A stretch of DNA of 64,000 nt from an uncultured Porphyromonadaceae bacterium. Its GTDB lineage: Bacteria; Bacteroidota; Bacteroidia; Bacteroidales; Muribaculaceae. Both the position numbers and the translations under genes were made by a program. Below, one piece after another: positions 43,836 through 52,614 of this stretch. Each line of letters starts with the position of its first letter. The first letter of the stretch is position 1. The stretch is taken from assembly GCA_948467675.1 (NCBI GenBank), contig CAOKFI010000005.1, positions 30,604-94,603 of the forward strand, given 5' to 3'. Under the pieces are notes generated by a model. That model was not told the origin of the DNA. It searched no databases and saw only the letters and a list, made by a program, of their open reading frames with translations.

Positions 43836-44780
43836 ATGACAATGAATGAAGGTACAACACGTTGCCTTATCATAGGCTCAGGACCGGCCGGATATACGGC
43901 CGCCATATATGCTTCGCGTGCCAATCTCAATCCCGTGCTATATGAAGGGATACAGCCAGGCGGGCAGCTGACAATAACTACCGAAGTCGAGAATTTTCCC
44001 GGTTATCCGGAGGGTGTGACCGGTCCCCAGCTGATGGAGGATCTGCGCCGTCAGGCCGAACGTTTCGGCGCTGACATACGCCGTGGCACTGTTACAGGTG
44101 TGGATTTCGGTGTACATCCGCTGCTGGTGACCATAGATGACGGCACTGTGATATCGGCCGACAGTGTGATAATAGCAACCGGAGCGACTGCCCGTTTTCT
44201 CGGATTGCCTGACGAGAGCAAATATTCGGGAATGGGAGTGTCGGCATGCGCTACCTGCGACGGATTCTTTTATCGCGGCCGTACTGTGGCTGTGGTCGGC
44301 GGAGGGGATACTGCATGCGAGGAGGCTTTGTATCTGAGCAATATCGCCAAGAAGGTATATATGATAGTCCGTAAACCTCATCTGCGTGCGTCGAAAGTGA
44401 TGCAGCAACGGGTGTTTGACAAAGAGAACATCGAGCTGCTGTTCAATACCAATACAGAAGGTCTTTTCGGTGAGGAATTTCTCGAGGGAGCACACCTGAT
44501 AGAGCATGCCGGTACAGATCAGGAGCGCCGCCATGACATACTTATAGACGGATTTTTCCTTGCTATCGGTCACAAACCCAATACCGATGTGTTCAAACCG
44601 TGGCTTGAAATGGATGAAGCCGGGTATCTGAAACTCGAGGGTGTGACGTCGCAGACAAATATACCCGGAGTGTTTGCGGCCGGAGATGTGGCGGATCCGC
44701 ATTACCGTCAGGCTGTGGTGGCTGCCGGAGCCGGCTGCCGTGCCGCTCTCGATGCCGAAAGGTATCTTGGGCTTCTGTGA
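43836..44780 (+). CDS. trxB: Thioredoxin reductase
   Basis: A 314-residue NADPH-dependent flavoprotein that reduces thioredoxin. FAD-binding GSGPAGYTAAIYASRAN lies near the N-terminus, the redox-active CATC at residues 138-141 (in SACATCDGFFYRG), the NADPH-binding GGGDTACEEALYLS at about 153-168, and the C-terminal FAD motif GVFAAGDVADPHYRQAV. Length matches the low-molecular-weight bacterial enzymes. It is 32 bases downstream of lolA and probably shares its transcript. An ATG three codons downstream (MNEG) is an alternative start. Confidence 0.97.
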   Translation: MTMNEGTTRCLIIGSGPAGYTAAIYASRANLNPVLYEGIQPGGQLTITTEVENFPGYPEGVTGPQLMEDLRRQAERFGADIRRGTVTGVDFGVHPLLVTIDDGTVISADSVIIATGATARFLGLPDESKYSGMGVSACATCDGFFYRGRTVAVVGGGDTACEEALYLSNIAKKVYMIVRKPHLRASKVMQQRVFDKENIELLFNTNTEGLFGEEFLEGAHLIEHAGTDQERRHDILIDGFFLAIGHKPNTDVFKPWLEMDEAGYLKLEGVTSQTNIPGVFAAGDVADPHYRQAVVAAGAGCRAALDAERYLGLL

Positions 44781-44855
44781 TCTGACGCAGCAATAGAAAA
44801 CAAAATCGGTCAGGCGGTGTTATCATAGCATAACATCGCCTAACATTTTTATACA

Positions 44856-46145
44856 ATGCACAACCGATTGATCGCAGCCTGTCAGCTTACGGCATTGATC
44901 CTGCTGACTCCAATACCGGCAATGTCCGGTAACCAGTATCCAGACACAATAATGATTCCGGAACGGTCGGTGGTGATCGGGGCTGACCGCACGTCGGCGC
45001 CATCCGATCTGATAGCCATACTTTATTCGACTGAGAATCTCGATTTTCAGGATCCGCGGGCTCCGCGTTTCCTGTTTCTTGACCGCAAGGGAAAAGTGGC
45101 TCTCGGTATAGGCGGTTATGTCAAGGGTACTATGGCGTATGATTTTCATGGAGCGATGGACAACGGAGGATCGACGACATACGATATTGCAGTACCTTCG
45201 GATCCGACGTCGCGCAATAAGTTCAATATGGATGCGTCGCATTCCACACTTTTTCTTAAAATGGTGGGACGTACCTCCGAACTGGGATATTTTACGGTGT
45301 ATGTTCAATCCAACTTTACAGGCAATAACGGAGGCTATGGCATGAAACTGAAGCAGGCATACGTGCAGTTGGAATATGTCACGGCCGGTCTGGCACGCAG
45401 TTCATTCGATGATCCGGCAGCTCCGCCTACTATAGATGCCCAGGGACCCTGCGGAGAGGTTTCCAGCAAGAATGTGCTGATCCAGTATGCTCCTGTATTG
45501 TCTGACCGCTGGCGTATGGCGGTATCGGTCGAGAATCCGTCGGCGTCATATACCTGTATTCCTGAAATGAGCGAGCCTATATCGCAGCGCTGTCCGGATA
45601 TTCCAGCTTATGTGCAGTATAATCCGGATAAAGACAGTCATATAAGAGTGTCGGGTATTTTCCGGCAGTTGAGCTACCGCGATATGCTTAGCGGCCGCAA
45701 CCGTTTCGTTACCGGATGGGGTATGCAACTGAGCGGTCAGGCGCTGGTAGGCCATGGCTTTACATTCTATTACAGTGCCGCATACGGCAAGGGTATAGCC
45801 CATTACGTCAACGATCTCGGCGGTCAAGGTCTGGATCTGATACACAGCGGTAATGCCGGAGAGCTGAAAGCTCCGGGGACTTTTGTGTTTACTTCAGGGT
45901 TGCAGTATGATTTCTCATCGCGTTTTTTTGTATCGGCAAGCTACAGCCAGTGCCGGCTTTACGGTCAGAAGTCGTTGGGACCGGACGCTTACCGCTATGG
46001 TCAGTATATGGTGGCGAATGCTTTTTATACTATTGTACCGGACTGTATGCTCGGAATAGAATATAACTATGGATCGCGCACAGACTGCAGCGGATTGCGC
46101 GGCAACGCCAATCGTCTGTATGCTGCTATCCAGTACAGTTTCTGA
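44856..46145 (+). CDS. Porin-like outer membrane protein (DcaP type)
   Basis: A 429-residue outer membrane barrel protein. A signal peptide (about 1-24) precedes a short periplasmic segment, then RFLFLDRKGKVALGIGGYVK starts the barrel. Alternating strands (YFTVYVQSNFTGNNGGYGMK, LKQAYVQLEYVTAGLARSSF) continue to the terminal RLYAAIQYSF. The match to DcaP-like porins is by overall pattern (GGYVKGTMAYDF, AYVQLEY, WGMQLSGQ); those characterised are trimeric channels for small anionic molecules. It is 75 bases downstream of trxB and ends at a bidirectional terminator. The solute is unknown. Confidence 0.75.
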   Translation: MHNRLIAACQLTALILLTPIPAMSGNQYPDTIMIPERSVVIGADRTSAPSDLIAILYSTENLDFQDPRAPRFLFLDRKGKVALGIGGYVKGTMAYDFHGAMDNGGSTTYDIAVPSDPTSRNKFNMDASHSTLFLKMVGRTSELGYFTVYVQSNFTGNNGGYGMKLKQAYVQLEYVTAGLARSSFDDPAAPPTIDAQGPCGEVSSKNVLIQYAPVLSDRWRMAVSVENPSASYTCIPEMSEPISQRCPDIPAYVQYNPDKDSHIRVSGIFRQLSYRDMLSGRNRFVTGWGMQLSGQALVGHGFTFYYSAAYGKGIAHYVNDLGGQGLDLIHSGNAGELKAPGTFVFTSGLQYDFSSRFFVSASYSQCRLYGQKSLGPDAYRYGQYMVANAFYTIVPDCMLGIEYNYGSRTDCSGLRGNANRLYAAIQYSF

Positions 46146-46165
46146 TATAATCCATTAAAAAAGAG

Positions 46166-46196
46166 GCGGAGCTGTCCGTTTTTCGGACAGCTCCGC
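46166..46196. terminator. Bidirectional terminator between the porin and TPR genes
   Basis: GCGGAGCTGTCCG (46166-46178) and CGGACAGCTCCGC (46184-46196) form a perfect 13-bp stem with a five-T loop. A six-A run on the left gives the T tail for minus-strand transcripts; TTATTTT on the right serves the plus strand. It separates two convergent genes. Confidence 0.9.
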
Positions 46197-46222
46197 GCTG
46201 TTATTTTCAATCCGGATCCGGA

Positions 46223-47908
46223 TTAGAGGATTGCAGACAGGTTGTAGTTTGCAAATTCGAGATCAGCGGCAGCGCGCTTAGCCATGTTGCTGTCAAGTTT
46301 GATAGCTTTCAGGAGGTTGCTGTTGATCATGCTCTCGTTGTTGGTGCGGGCACCGAGTACTGCCATCAGGTAGTATGTGGTAGCATCGGGATTAGCTACA
46401 CCGGCGAGAGTGTTTTTTGCTTTCGAGTAGTCCTTGGTGAGGATCTGTGCGAGAGCGGCATTGTTGGTCTTGGAGTCACCGAATGCGCGTACGGCAGCAG
46501 CATTGTCACCCTGCTTCAGGTAGTAAACACCCATAGCGTCGTTGAGGCCTTCTGCTCCGGCAGCAGCACCGAACTTCTGGTTTGCGTCGCGGTAGTCGCC
46601 CTTGAGCATTGAAGCGAGACCGAGGTTCATCTTGGGCTCAGCGTTCTTGGGAGCTATGCTTGCAGCTTTGTTGAAGTTGGCGACAGCAGCGTCATAGTTG
46701 CCTGCGATGTACTGGCACATACCGAGGTTGTTGAATGTGCGGTAGTCGTTGGGGTAGATCTTGGCAGCTGTGCTGTAGATGGCCATTTTCTGGTTGTTGT
46801 CGTCGGTCAGAGTAGCGCAGTAGAGGATCTCGTCGATAGTGAGAGAAGAAGGATTGTTCTTGTAAGCCTCCTGGATCTCAGCATCGCTTTTGCCGATTAC
46901 ATCGACAGATGCTGTCAGACGAGAGTAGCGGAGACGGGGGAGAATAGTCTCAGCGAGTTCGTCGAATACGCTTGTCATGTTGTGGATCTCGCGATCACGA
47001 ACTTCAGGATCCTGATACATTTTCAGAACGCTGAGGATAAGATCCTTGTCCTGGATGTTGCTTTCAGAAACGAGTTTCTTGAAGCCTTCCCAGTCTTCAG
47101 CGGTGAAGTTGGCTGTGAGTTCGCCGAATTCAGTGATTTTGTTTTTCTTGAGTTGTTTTTCGAGATAGCCTTTTGTGTTGTGCTCACGCTTTTCAGCCAG
47201 CTGGGTGTTGAATGCCAGAGGGCCGTCGGGCGAAGCGTACGACTCGATGTTGAGCTCTTTGATCTCGCGGCGGTCATCGGCGTTGGCAGCGGCAACCTGC
47301 TCGTTCCAGGCCTTTACTTCGTCAGAGTTGAGCTGACCGTTGCGGAGGTTGGCCTGGTTGATGAGGAACAGAATGTCGGCAGCATATTTTTCGTTGATTA
47401 TGCGCTGGAACTTGTCGGCACCGATAGCAGGATTTACAGTTGCTGCTGTAGCGAGGTCGGCAGTAGCGATAACGCCTGTTGCCACCTGAACGCGGGGAAG
47501 CACATACTGTTTCTTACCCTGGCGTACGTTGAATGCGAGAGAGAGAACGCTCTTCTGCATTTCCGGCTGATAGTTGTAATCAACGGGAATTGTTACTGTA
47601 CCGCCGTTGTCGTAGCTTACAACAGTGTTGTTGCCGCGAACTTTCTCACCCTGGAAGGTGTAGGCGGTAGATGCTGTTTCGGTACCGTTGTACTCGAGGT
47701 AGGGAGTAACGGTTACTTCAGCGTTCTTAACAAAGAATTTAGCCGGAATACGGGCTGTTACAGTGGCCGGAACATGTTCGCCTACTACTTCGAGCGGGTT
47801 AGGGTTCACCGAGAAATAATCAGCCTGAAACTGGTTGAGCTTCTTGGAGCATCCGGTCAATAGCAATGCGCTTCCTGCAAGAAGCGATACACATAGCTTA
47901 CGATTCAT
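46223..47908 (-). CDS. OmpA-like/TPR lipoprotein
   Basis: A 561-residue lipoprotein (LLLTGCSKK, Cys20). An N-terminal beta region of about 150 residues (NPLEVVGEHVPATVTARIPA) leads to an OmpA-like module (ELNIESYASPDGPLAFNTQL) and then TPR units (YRTFNNLGMCQYIAGNYDAA, AEPKMNLGLASMLKGDYRDA) to the end. Such proteins are abundant at the Bacteroidales outer membrane; a structural role is likely but unproven. It parallels the pilus DUF3868 protein (30058-31476) in module order and motifs, for example TAEDWEGFKKLV here against EAEDWDGLRKYV there. Codon choice is strongly biased to a few codons, as in highly expressed genes. Confidence 0.85.
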   Translation of the reverse strand: MNRKLCVSLLAGSALLLTGCSKKLNQFQADYFSVNPNPLEVVGEHVPATVTARIPAKFFVKNAEVTVTPYLEYNGTETASTAYTFQGEKVRGNNTVVSYDNGGTVTIPVDYNYQPEMQKSVLSLAFNVRQGKKQYVLPRVQVATGVIATADLATAATVNPAIGADKFQRIINEKYAADILFLINQANLRNGQLNSDEVKAWNEQVAAANADDRREIKELNIESYASPDGPLAFNTQLAEKREHNTKGYLEKQLKKNKITEFGELTANFTAEDWEGFKKLVSESNIQDKDLILSVLKMYQDPEVRDREIHNMTSVFDELAETILPRLRYSRLTASVDVIGKSDAEIQEAYKNNPSSLTIDEILYCATLTDDNNQKMAIYSTAAKIYPNDYRTFNNLGMCQYIAGNYDAAVANFNKAASIAPKNAEPKMNLGLASMLKGDYRDANQKFGAAAGAEGLNDAMGVYYLKQGDNAAAVRAFGDSKTNNAALAQILTKDYSKAKNTLAGVANPDATTYYLMAVLGARTNNESMINSNLLKAIKLDSNMAKRAAADLEFANYNLSAIL

Positions 47909-47960
47909 AATGCGTTGGGTTAAATATGAAATGATTGCAATTGTTTGGTTGTATTTGGTG

Positions 47961-47968
47961 CAAAGATA
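47961..47968 (-). promoter_or_regulatory. -7 box of the TPR lipoprotein gene
   Basis: The minus strand reads TATCTTTG here, about 53 bases before the start codon at 47908. A partner box at the usual spacing is not evident. Confidence 0.5.
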
Positions 47969-48011
47969 CGTAAATTTTCATGAATCCTCTGCTGTAACGC
48001 AAAATTATGAC

Positions 48012-48019
48012 TACTTTTG
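48012..48019 (+). promoter_or_regulatory. -7 box of the speA promoter
   Basis: TACTTTTG matches the -7 consensus and points toward speA, with a leader of about 70 bases. No clear TTTG partner is seen. It is divergent from the box at 47961-47968. Confidence 0.45.
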
Positions 48020-48093
48020 TGAATAGTTTTTGTTATAAATTAAGTAAACGAATATTACAGATTATATTTAACATTATTTAAGACTCTGAACAG

Positions 48094-49992
48094 ATGAGAA
48101 AATGGCGCATAGAAGACAGTGCCGAACTGTACAATATTAATGGCTGGGGATTGAAATATTTCTCCATTAATGATAAAGGGCATGTGGCTGTTACGCCTCG
48201 CGATGGATATGCATCGGTCGACCTGAAAGAGATCATGGACGAGCTTCAGGTGCGTGATGTCACATCGCCGGTGTTACTGCGTTTTCCCGATATCCTGGAC
48301 AACCGTATCGAGAAAATATCGCGGTGTTTCAAGCAGGCGGCTGCGGAATATCATTACGAAGGGAAAAACTTTATCATATATCCGATAAAGGTCAACCAGA
48401 TGCGTCAGGTCGTAGAAGAGATCGTCAGCCATGGTCAGAAGTTCAACATAGGTCTTGAAGCCGGTTCCAAGCCTGAACTGCATGCTGTACTGGCTACTAA
48501 TATAGTAGAGAATGCCCTGATCATCTGTAACGGATATAAGGATGAAAATTATGTGGAGCTGGCGCTGCTGGCACAGAAAATGGGTCGCCGTATCTATCTT
48601 GTTGCCGAGAAACTCAATGAGCTTAGACTTATAGCTAAGGTGGCCAAACGCCTGCAGATACAGCCCAATATCGGTATACGTATAAAACTGTCGAGTTCCG
48701 GCTCTGGCAAGTGGGAAGAGAGCGGTGGCGACCAGTCCAAATTCGGCTTGAATTCAAGTGAGCTTCTTGAGGCCCTCGACTATCTGGAGCGTAACAAACT
48801 TATGGAATGCCTGCGTCTGGTACATTTCCATATAGGTAGTCAGATCACTAAGATACGCCGGATTAAAAATGCGCTCAGAGAGGCTACACAGTTCTATGTG
48901 CAACTGTCGAAGATGGGTTTCAACATCGATTTCATAGATATCGGCGGCGGTCTCGGTGTGGATTACGACGGGACACGCAATTCTGCGAGCGAAAGCAGTA
49001 TGAACTACTCGATCCAGGAGTATGCCAATGACTCTGTGTCGGCGCTTGTCGATGCCTGTGTGAAGAACGGCGTCCATCAGCCCAATATCATCACGGAAAG
49101 CGGACGATCCCTTACGGCACACCACTCGGTACTCGTATTCGAGGTGCTGCAGGCGACTTCGCTCCCGTTCTGGAAAGATAATGAGGAGATTTCTGGCGAT
49201 GATCACGAACTGGCCAGGGAACTCTATGACATTTGGGATAAACTGAGTCAGCCGCGTCTGTTCGAGAGCTGGCACGATGCTCTGCAGATCCGCGAGGAGG
49301 CTCTCGACCTGTTCAGCCTGGGACTGCTCGATCTGCGCACACGTGCACAAATCGAAAAACTGTTCTGGTCCGTAGCGCGCGAAGTCGGCGAGATCGCATT
49401 TTCGATGAAGCATCCGCCGGAGGAACTCCGTAAGATCGCCAAGATGCTTCCTGACAAATATTACTGCAATTTCTCGTTGTTCCAGTCGCTGCCGGATTCA
49501 TGGGCTATAGACCAGGTGTTCCCTGTAATGCCGATTTCGAGGCTCGATGAGAAACCGGCAAGAACCGCTACTATCCAGGATATAACATGCGATAGCGATG
49601 GCAAGATCGCCAACTTCATCAATGTACACGGTACATCCTCGTCGCTGCCTGTGCATGCATTGAAGTCCGGAGAGCCTTATTATTTAGGAGTATTTCTTGT
49701 CGGTGCTTATCAGGAGATTCTCGGCGACATGCACAATCTTTTCGGCGATACTAATGCCGTTCATATCAGTGTATATAAGGATCATTATGAGATCGACCAG
49801 ATAATAGACGGCGAGACTGTGGCCGAGGTGCTTGATTATGTGCAGTTCAATCCGAAGAAACTTGTGCGCAATGTCGAGACATGGGTGACTGCGGCAATGA
49901 AGGCCGGCAAGATTACCCCGGAAGAGGGTCGTGAGTTCCTGAGCAATTACAGGTCGGGACTTTACGGGTATACATATCTTGACAAAGACTGA
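48094..49992 (+). CDS. speA: Biosynthetic arginine decarboxylase
   Basis: A 632-residue PLP enzyme of the alanine-racemase-fold decarboxylases that makes agmatine from arginine, the first step toward putrescine and spermidine. The PLP lysine is Lys99 in FIIYPIKVNQMRQVVEEI. The glycine-rich phosphate site FIDIGGGLGVDYDGTRN, the active-site cysteine region VINVHGTSSSLP-like segment near residue 510 (here FINVHGTSSSLPVHALK) and the N-terminal WRIEDSAELYNINGWGLKYF are typical. Length is normal for SpeA. No agmatine deiminase gene is nearby. It has its own promoter and is followed 20 bases later by truA. Confidence 0.95.
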   Translation: MRKWRIEDSAELYNINGWGLKYFSINDKGHVAVTPRDGYASVDLKEIMDELQVRDVTSPVLLRFPDILDNRIEKISRCFKQAAAEYHYEGKNFIIYPIKVNQMRQVVEEIVSHGQKFNIGLEAGSKPELHAVLATNIVENALIICNGYKDENYVELALLAQKMGRRIYLVAEKLNELRLIAKVAKRLQIQPNIGIRIKLSSSGSGKWEESGGDQSKFGLNSSELLEALDYLERNKLMECLRLVHFHIGSQITKIRRIKNALREATQFYVQLSKMGFNIDFIDIGGGLGVDYDGTRNSASESSMNYSIQEYANDSVSALVDACVKNGVHQPNIITESGRSLTAHHSVLVFEVLQATSLPFWKDNEEISGDDHELARELYDIWDKLSQPRLFESWHDALQIREEALDLFSLGLLDLRTRAQIEKLFWSVAREVGEIAFSMKHPPEELRKIAKMLPDKYYCNFSLFQSLPDSWAIDQVFPVMPISRLDEKPARTATIQDITCDSDGKIANFINVHGTSSSLPVHALKSGEPYYLGVFLVGAYQEILGDMHNLFGDTNAVHISVYKDHYEIDQIIDGETVAEVLDYVQFNPKKLVRNVETWVTAAMKAGKITPEEGREFLSNYRSGLYGYTYLDKD

Positions 49993-50012
49993 TTGTAATT
50001 GCCGACCTGCCG

Positions 50013-50783
50013 ATGCCACGTTATTTCATGCACTTGGCTTATCGAGGATTGCCGTTTCATGGCTGGCAGACACAGCCTGGAGCGGTATCCGTACAGTCGA
50101 CTATAGAACAGTCGCTGACCACGCTTGTGCGGACGCCGGTTAAAATTACCGGCGCCGGCCGCACTGATGCTGGGGTCAATGCCCGCATGATGATCGCTCA
50201 TTTCGATATGCCGGAGCCGATAGCCGATCTGACAAGGTTTGTGCGCTCGCTCAATTCGATTGTGGGTCGTGATATCGCCATATATTCTCTGACTCCGGTT
50301 CATGATGATGCCCATGCCCGCTTCGACGCCACAAGCAGGACATATCATTACCGCACGGTAGCGCATAAATCGCCGTTCGTGTATCCGCTTACATGGTGCT
50401 CGCGCGGTCGTCTCGACTTCGAAGCTATGAACCATGCCGCGTCGCTATTGCTCAAGGTGTCGGATTTCACTTCATTTGCCAAACTGCACACTGATGTCAA
50501 AACAAATATCTGCAGTGTTACCCGGGCTGAGTGGGTTAAGGATGGGGCTGATGGAATGACCTTTGTCATAACTGCCGACCGTTTTCTTCGCAATATGGTG
50601 CGTGCGGTGGTGGGTACACTGGTTGATGTGGGCCGGGGGCGGCTTTCATGTGACGATTTCAAGGGCATAATAGAGGCTCGCGACCGATGTGCCGCAGGAA
50701 CATCAATGCCTCCCGAGGCGTTGTTTCTATGGGATATAACATATCCGTATTATAGACCGGCAGACTGTATGTATGAACTATAG
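50013..50783 (+). CDS. truA: tRNA pseudouridine synthase A
   Basis: A 256-residue enzyme that converts uridines 38-40 in the anticodon stem of tRNAs to pseudouridine. The catalytic aspartate is Asp52 in TGAGRTDAGVNA, preceded by the family opening YRGLPFHGWQTQPGAVSVQS. Further on are FDATSRTYHYR and the C-terminal FLRNMVRAVVGTLVDVGRG. Length is normal. It overlaps the next tRNA-modification gene, tilS, by 11 bases, so both are probably translated together. The start ATG 50013 is the first in frame after speA. Confidence 0.96.
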   Translation: MPRYFMHLAYRGLPFHGWQTQPGAVSVQSTIEQSLTTLVRTPVKITGAGRTDAGVNARMMIAHFDMPEPIADLTRFVRSLNSIVGRDIAIYSLTPVHDDAHARFDATSRTYHYRTVAHKSPFVYPLTWCSRGRLDFEAMNHAASLLLKVSDFTSFAKLHTDVKTNICSVTRAEWVKDGADGMTFVITADRFLRNMVRAVVGTLVDVGRGRLSCDDFKGIIEARDRCAAGTSMPPEALFLWDITYPYYRPADCMYEL

Positions 50784-52140
50784 CGAATTTGAAGCGAAGA
50801 TAGCGGAGTCTATCCGGCAGGATAGTCTGTTGGCTGCCGACGGGCGTCCGGTAATAGTCGGGCTTAGCGGTGGTGCTGACTCTGTAGCGCTTTTGTCGGT
50901 GCTTTGCCGTCTTGGATATGATTGCCGGGCAATACATTGCAACTTCCATCTGCGCGGGGAGGAGGCTTTGCGTGACCAGCACCATGCTGAAATTGTGGCT
51001 GCACGACTCGGCGTTATGTGTGAGGTGGCCGATTTTGATACCAGAAGCTACATGGCCCGATATGGTGTTTCGCTTGAAATGGCATGTCGTGAATTGCGTT
51101 ATGATTATTTCCGTAAACGAATGTCGGAATGTGATGCCCAGGCAATAGCAGTGGCACATCATCAGGATGACAATATAGAGACATTCTTCCTGAATCTGTT
51201 GAGAGGAACCGGATTGCGAGGGCTTCGGGGTATGTTGCCTCGTCAGAGAGATGTTGTCCGGCCTCTGCTCGGAGTGACAAGACAGGATATCGAGGGGTAT
51301 CTTGCTTTCCGGGGTCTGGATTATGTTACCGATAGTACTAACGCGGTTAACGATGCTGTCCGTAACCGTCTGCGTAATATTGTGATACCGCATATCTGTC
51401 AGGAGTTTCCCGAAGCATGTGGTGCAATAGCTTCGACAATGAGGATATTGCGCGCAAATGAGAAGGTGTATGAGTCTGCAATCTGTGATGCGGCGAAACG
51501 GTATCAGTCGGATGACGGCAATCGGATAGCTCTGTGTGATATGATATCCGAGGAGGCAGAGGCTCATACCTTGTTGTTCGAACTATTGCGTGACCGTGGA
51601 TTCAATGCATCTCAGGCTTCGGATATGATACGGAGTTGTGGCAATTCGGGGCGGAGTTTCGTGTCGGGGACACATACGGCGCTGATCGATCGCGGGATAC
51701 TGTCAGTGCAGTCTAAGGTTGGTGAAATGCCGGATCGTGATTGTGTGATAGATGATATTACGGATGCCTCTTTGTGGCCTGTAGCCTGTCGGATCTCGAC
51801 GATTTCACGAGACGGTTTCACTCCGCGTAAAGGAGAGACGGATACTCTGTATCTTGACGCATGTGCGTTGGACGGAAACCCTGAGTGGGTGGTTCGTTCC
51901 TGGCGTGAGGGTGACAGGATGAAACCTTTCGGAATGAAAGGCTCCAGAAAGCTGAGTGATATTTTTTCTGATGCAAAAATTTCAGTGGCCGACAAACGCA
52001 AAATTAGTGTGCTTACCCGCAACGGTGAAATAATATGGGTCATCGGCCTCAGGACTGCGCGTCTGTTTCCTGTGACCGATTCTACTGATACGATTATTAA
52101 AGTGGCAATAACCAATACAGACAATAAAAACCTGATCTAA
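50773..52140 (+). CDS. tilS: tRNA(Ile)-lysidine synthetase
   Basis: A 455-residue PP-loop ATPase that attaches lysine to C34 of the AUA-reading tRNA(Ile), changing both its amino-acid identity and its codon. The PP-loop SGGADS is at residues 32-37 in VIVGLSGGADSVALLSVL. The HHQDDNIETFFLNLLRGTG motif confirms TilS. A helical middle domain follows, then a C-terminal TilS domain (VVRSWREGDRMKPFGMKGSR, LSDIFSDAKIS). Its start lies inside truA and its stop TAA shares a base with the cdd start at 52140. Confidence 0.96.
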   Translation: MNYSEFEAKIAESIRQDSLLAADGRPVIVGLSGGADSVALLSVLCRLGYDCRAIHCNFHLRGEEALRDQHHAEIVAARLGVMCEVADFDTRSYMARYGVSLEMACRELRYDYFRKRMSECDAQAIAVAHHQDDNIETFFLNLLRGTGLRGLRGMLPRQRDVVRPLLGVTRQDIEGYLAFRGLDYVTDSTNAVNDAVRNRLRNIVIPHICQEFPEACGAIASTMRILRANEKVYESAICDAAKRYQSDDGNRIALCDMISEEAEAHTLLFELLRDRGFNASQASDMIRSCGNSGRSFVSGTHTALIDRGILSVQSKVGEMPDRDCVIDDITDASLWPVACRISTISRDGFTPRKGETDTLYLDACALDGNPEWVVRSWREGDRMKPFGMKGSRKLSDIFSDAKISVADKRKISVLTRNGEIIWVIGLRTARLFPVTDSTDTIIKVAITNTDNKNLI

Positions 52141-52613
52141 TGAAAAATATTGACATATCGATACCCGTAAGTGTAATAGACTATGCCGAACTCACAGTCG
52201 AAGAGAGGCATCTGGTCGATGAAGCACGAGCCGCATCGCACCGGTCGTATGCGCCATACAGCAATTTTCATGTAGGAGCGGCTATAGCCCTTGACAATGG
52301 GGTTATCGTGACCGGCGCGAATCAGGAAAATGTGGCATATCCTTCGGGGACATGCGCTGAGCGGTCGGCTTGTTTCTATGCCCATGCACAATATCCCGAG
52401 GCTAAATTCAAGGCGATTGCAATAGCGGCTCTGGATACATCGGGTAAAGAAGTCGCGGAACCTATTTCTCCATGTGGAAGTTGTAGGCAGGCTTTGCTGG
52501 AATACGAAACATTGGCAGGGCATAATGTAGAGGTGATTTTATCAGGATCTGAAAAGATATATAAGGTTCCATCGGTCAAGTCATTGCTGCCGTTGGCTTT
52601 TACCGAGTTCTAA
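52140..52613 (+). CDS. cdd: Cytidine deaminase
   Basis: A 157-residue zinc enzyme of the homotetrameric cytidine deaminase type, converting cytidine and deoxycytidine to uridine forms in pyrimidine salvage. The zinc ligands and acid are in TCAERSA (Cys72, Glu74) and PCGSCRQ (Cys112, Cys115). SYAPYSNFHVGAAI and the GANQENVAYPSG substrate loop are standard. Its start ATG overlaps the tilS stop (TAATG), giving a tightly coupled truA-tilS-cdd run. Length is near the usual 130-150 residues with a small N-terminal extension. Confidence 0.96.
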   Translation: MKNIDISIPVSVIDYAELTVEERHLVDEARAASHRSYAPYSNFHVGAAIALDNGVIVTGANQENVAYPSGTCAERSACFYAHAQYPEAKFKAIAIAALDTSGKEVAEPISPCGSCRQALLEYETLAGHNVEVILSGSEKIYKVPSVKSLLPLAFTEF

Positions 52614-52614
52614 G

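Noticed and set aside
46982..47863. 293-codon plus-strand frame antisense to the TPR lipoprotein gene
   Set aside because: Arises from the strong codon bias of the real gene; cysteine/valine-rich and without family similarity.
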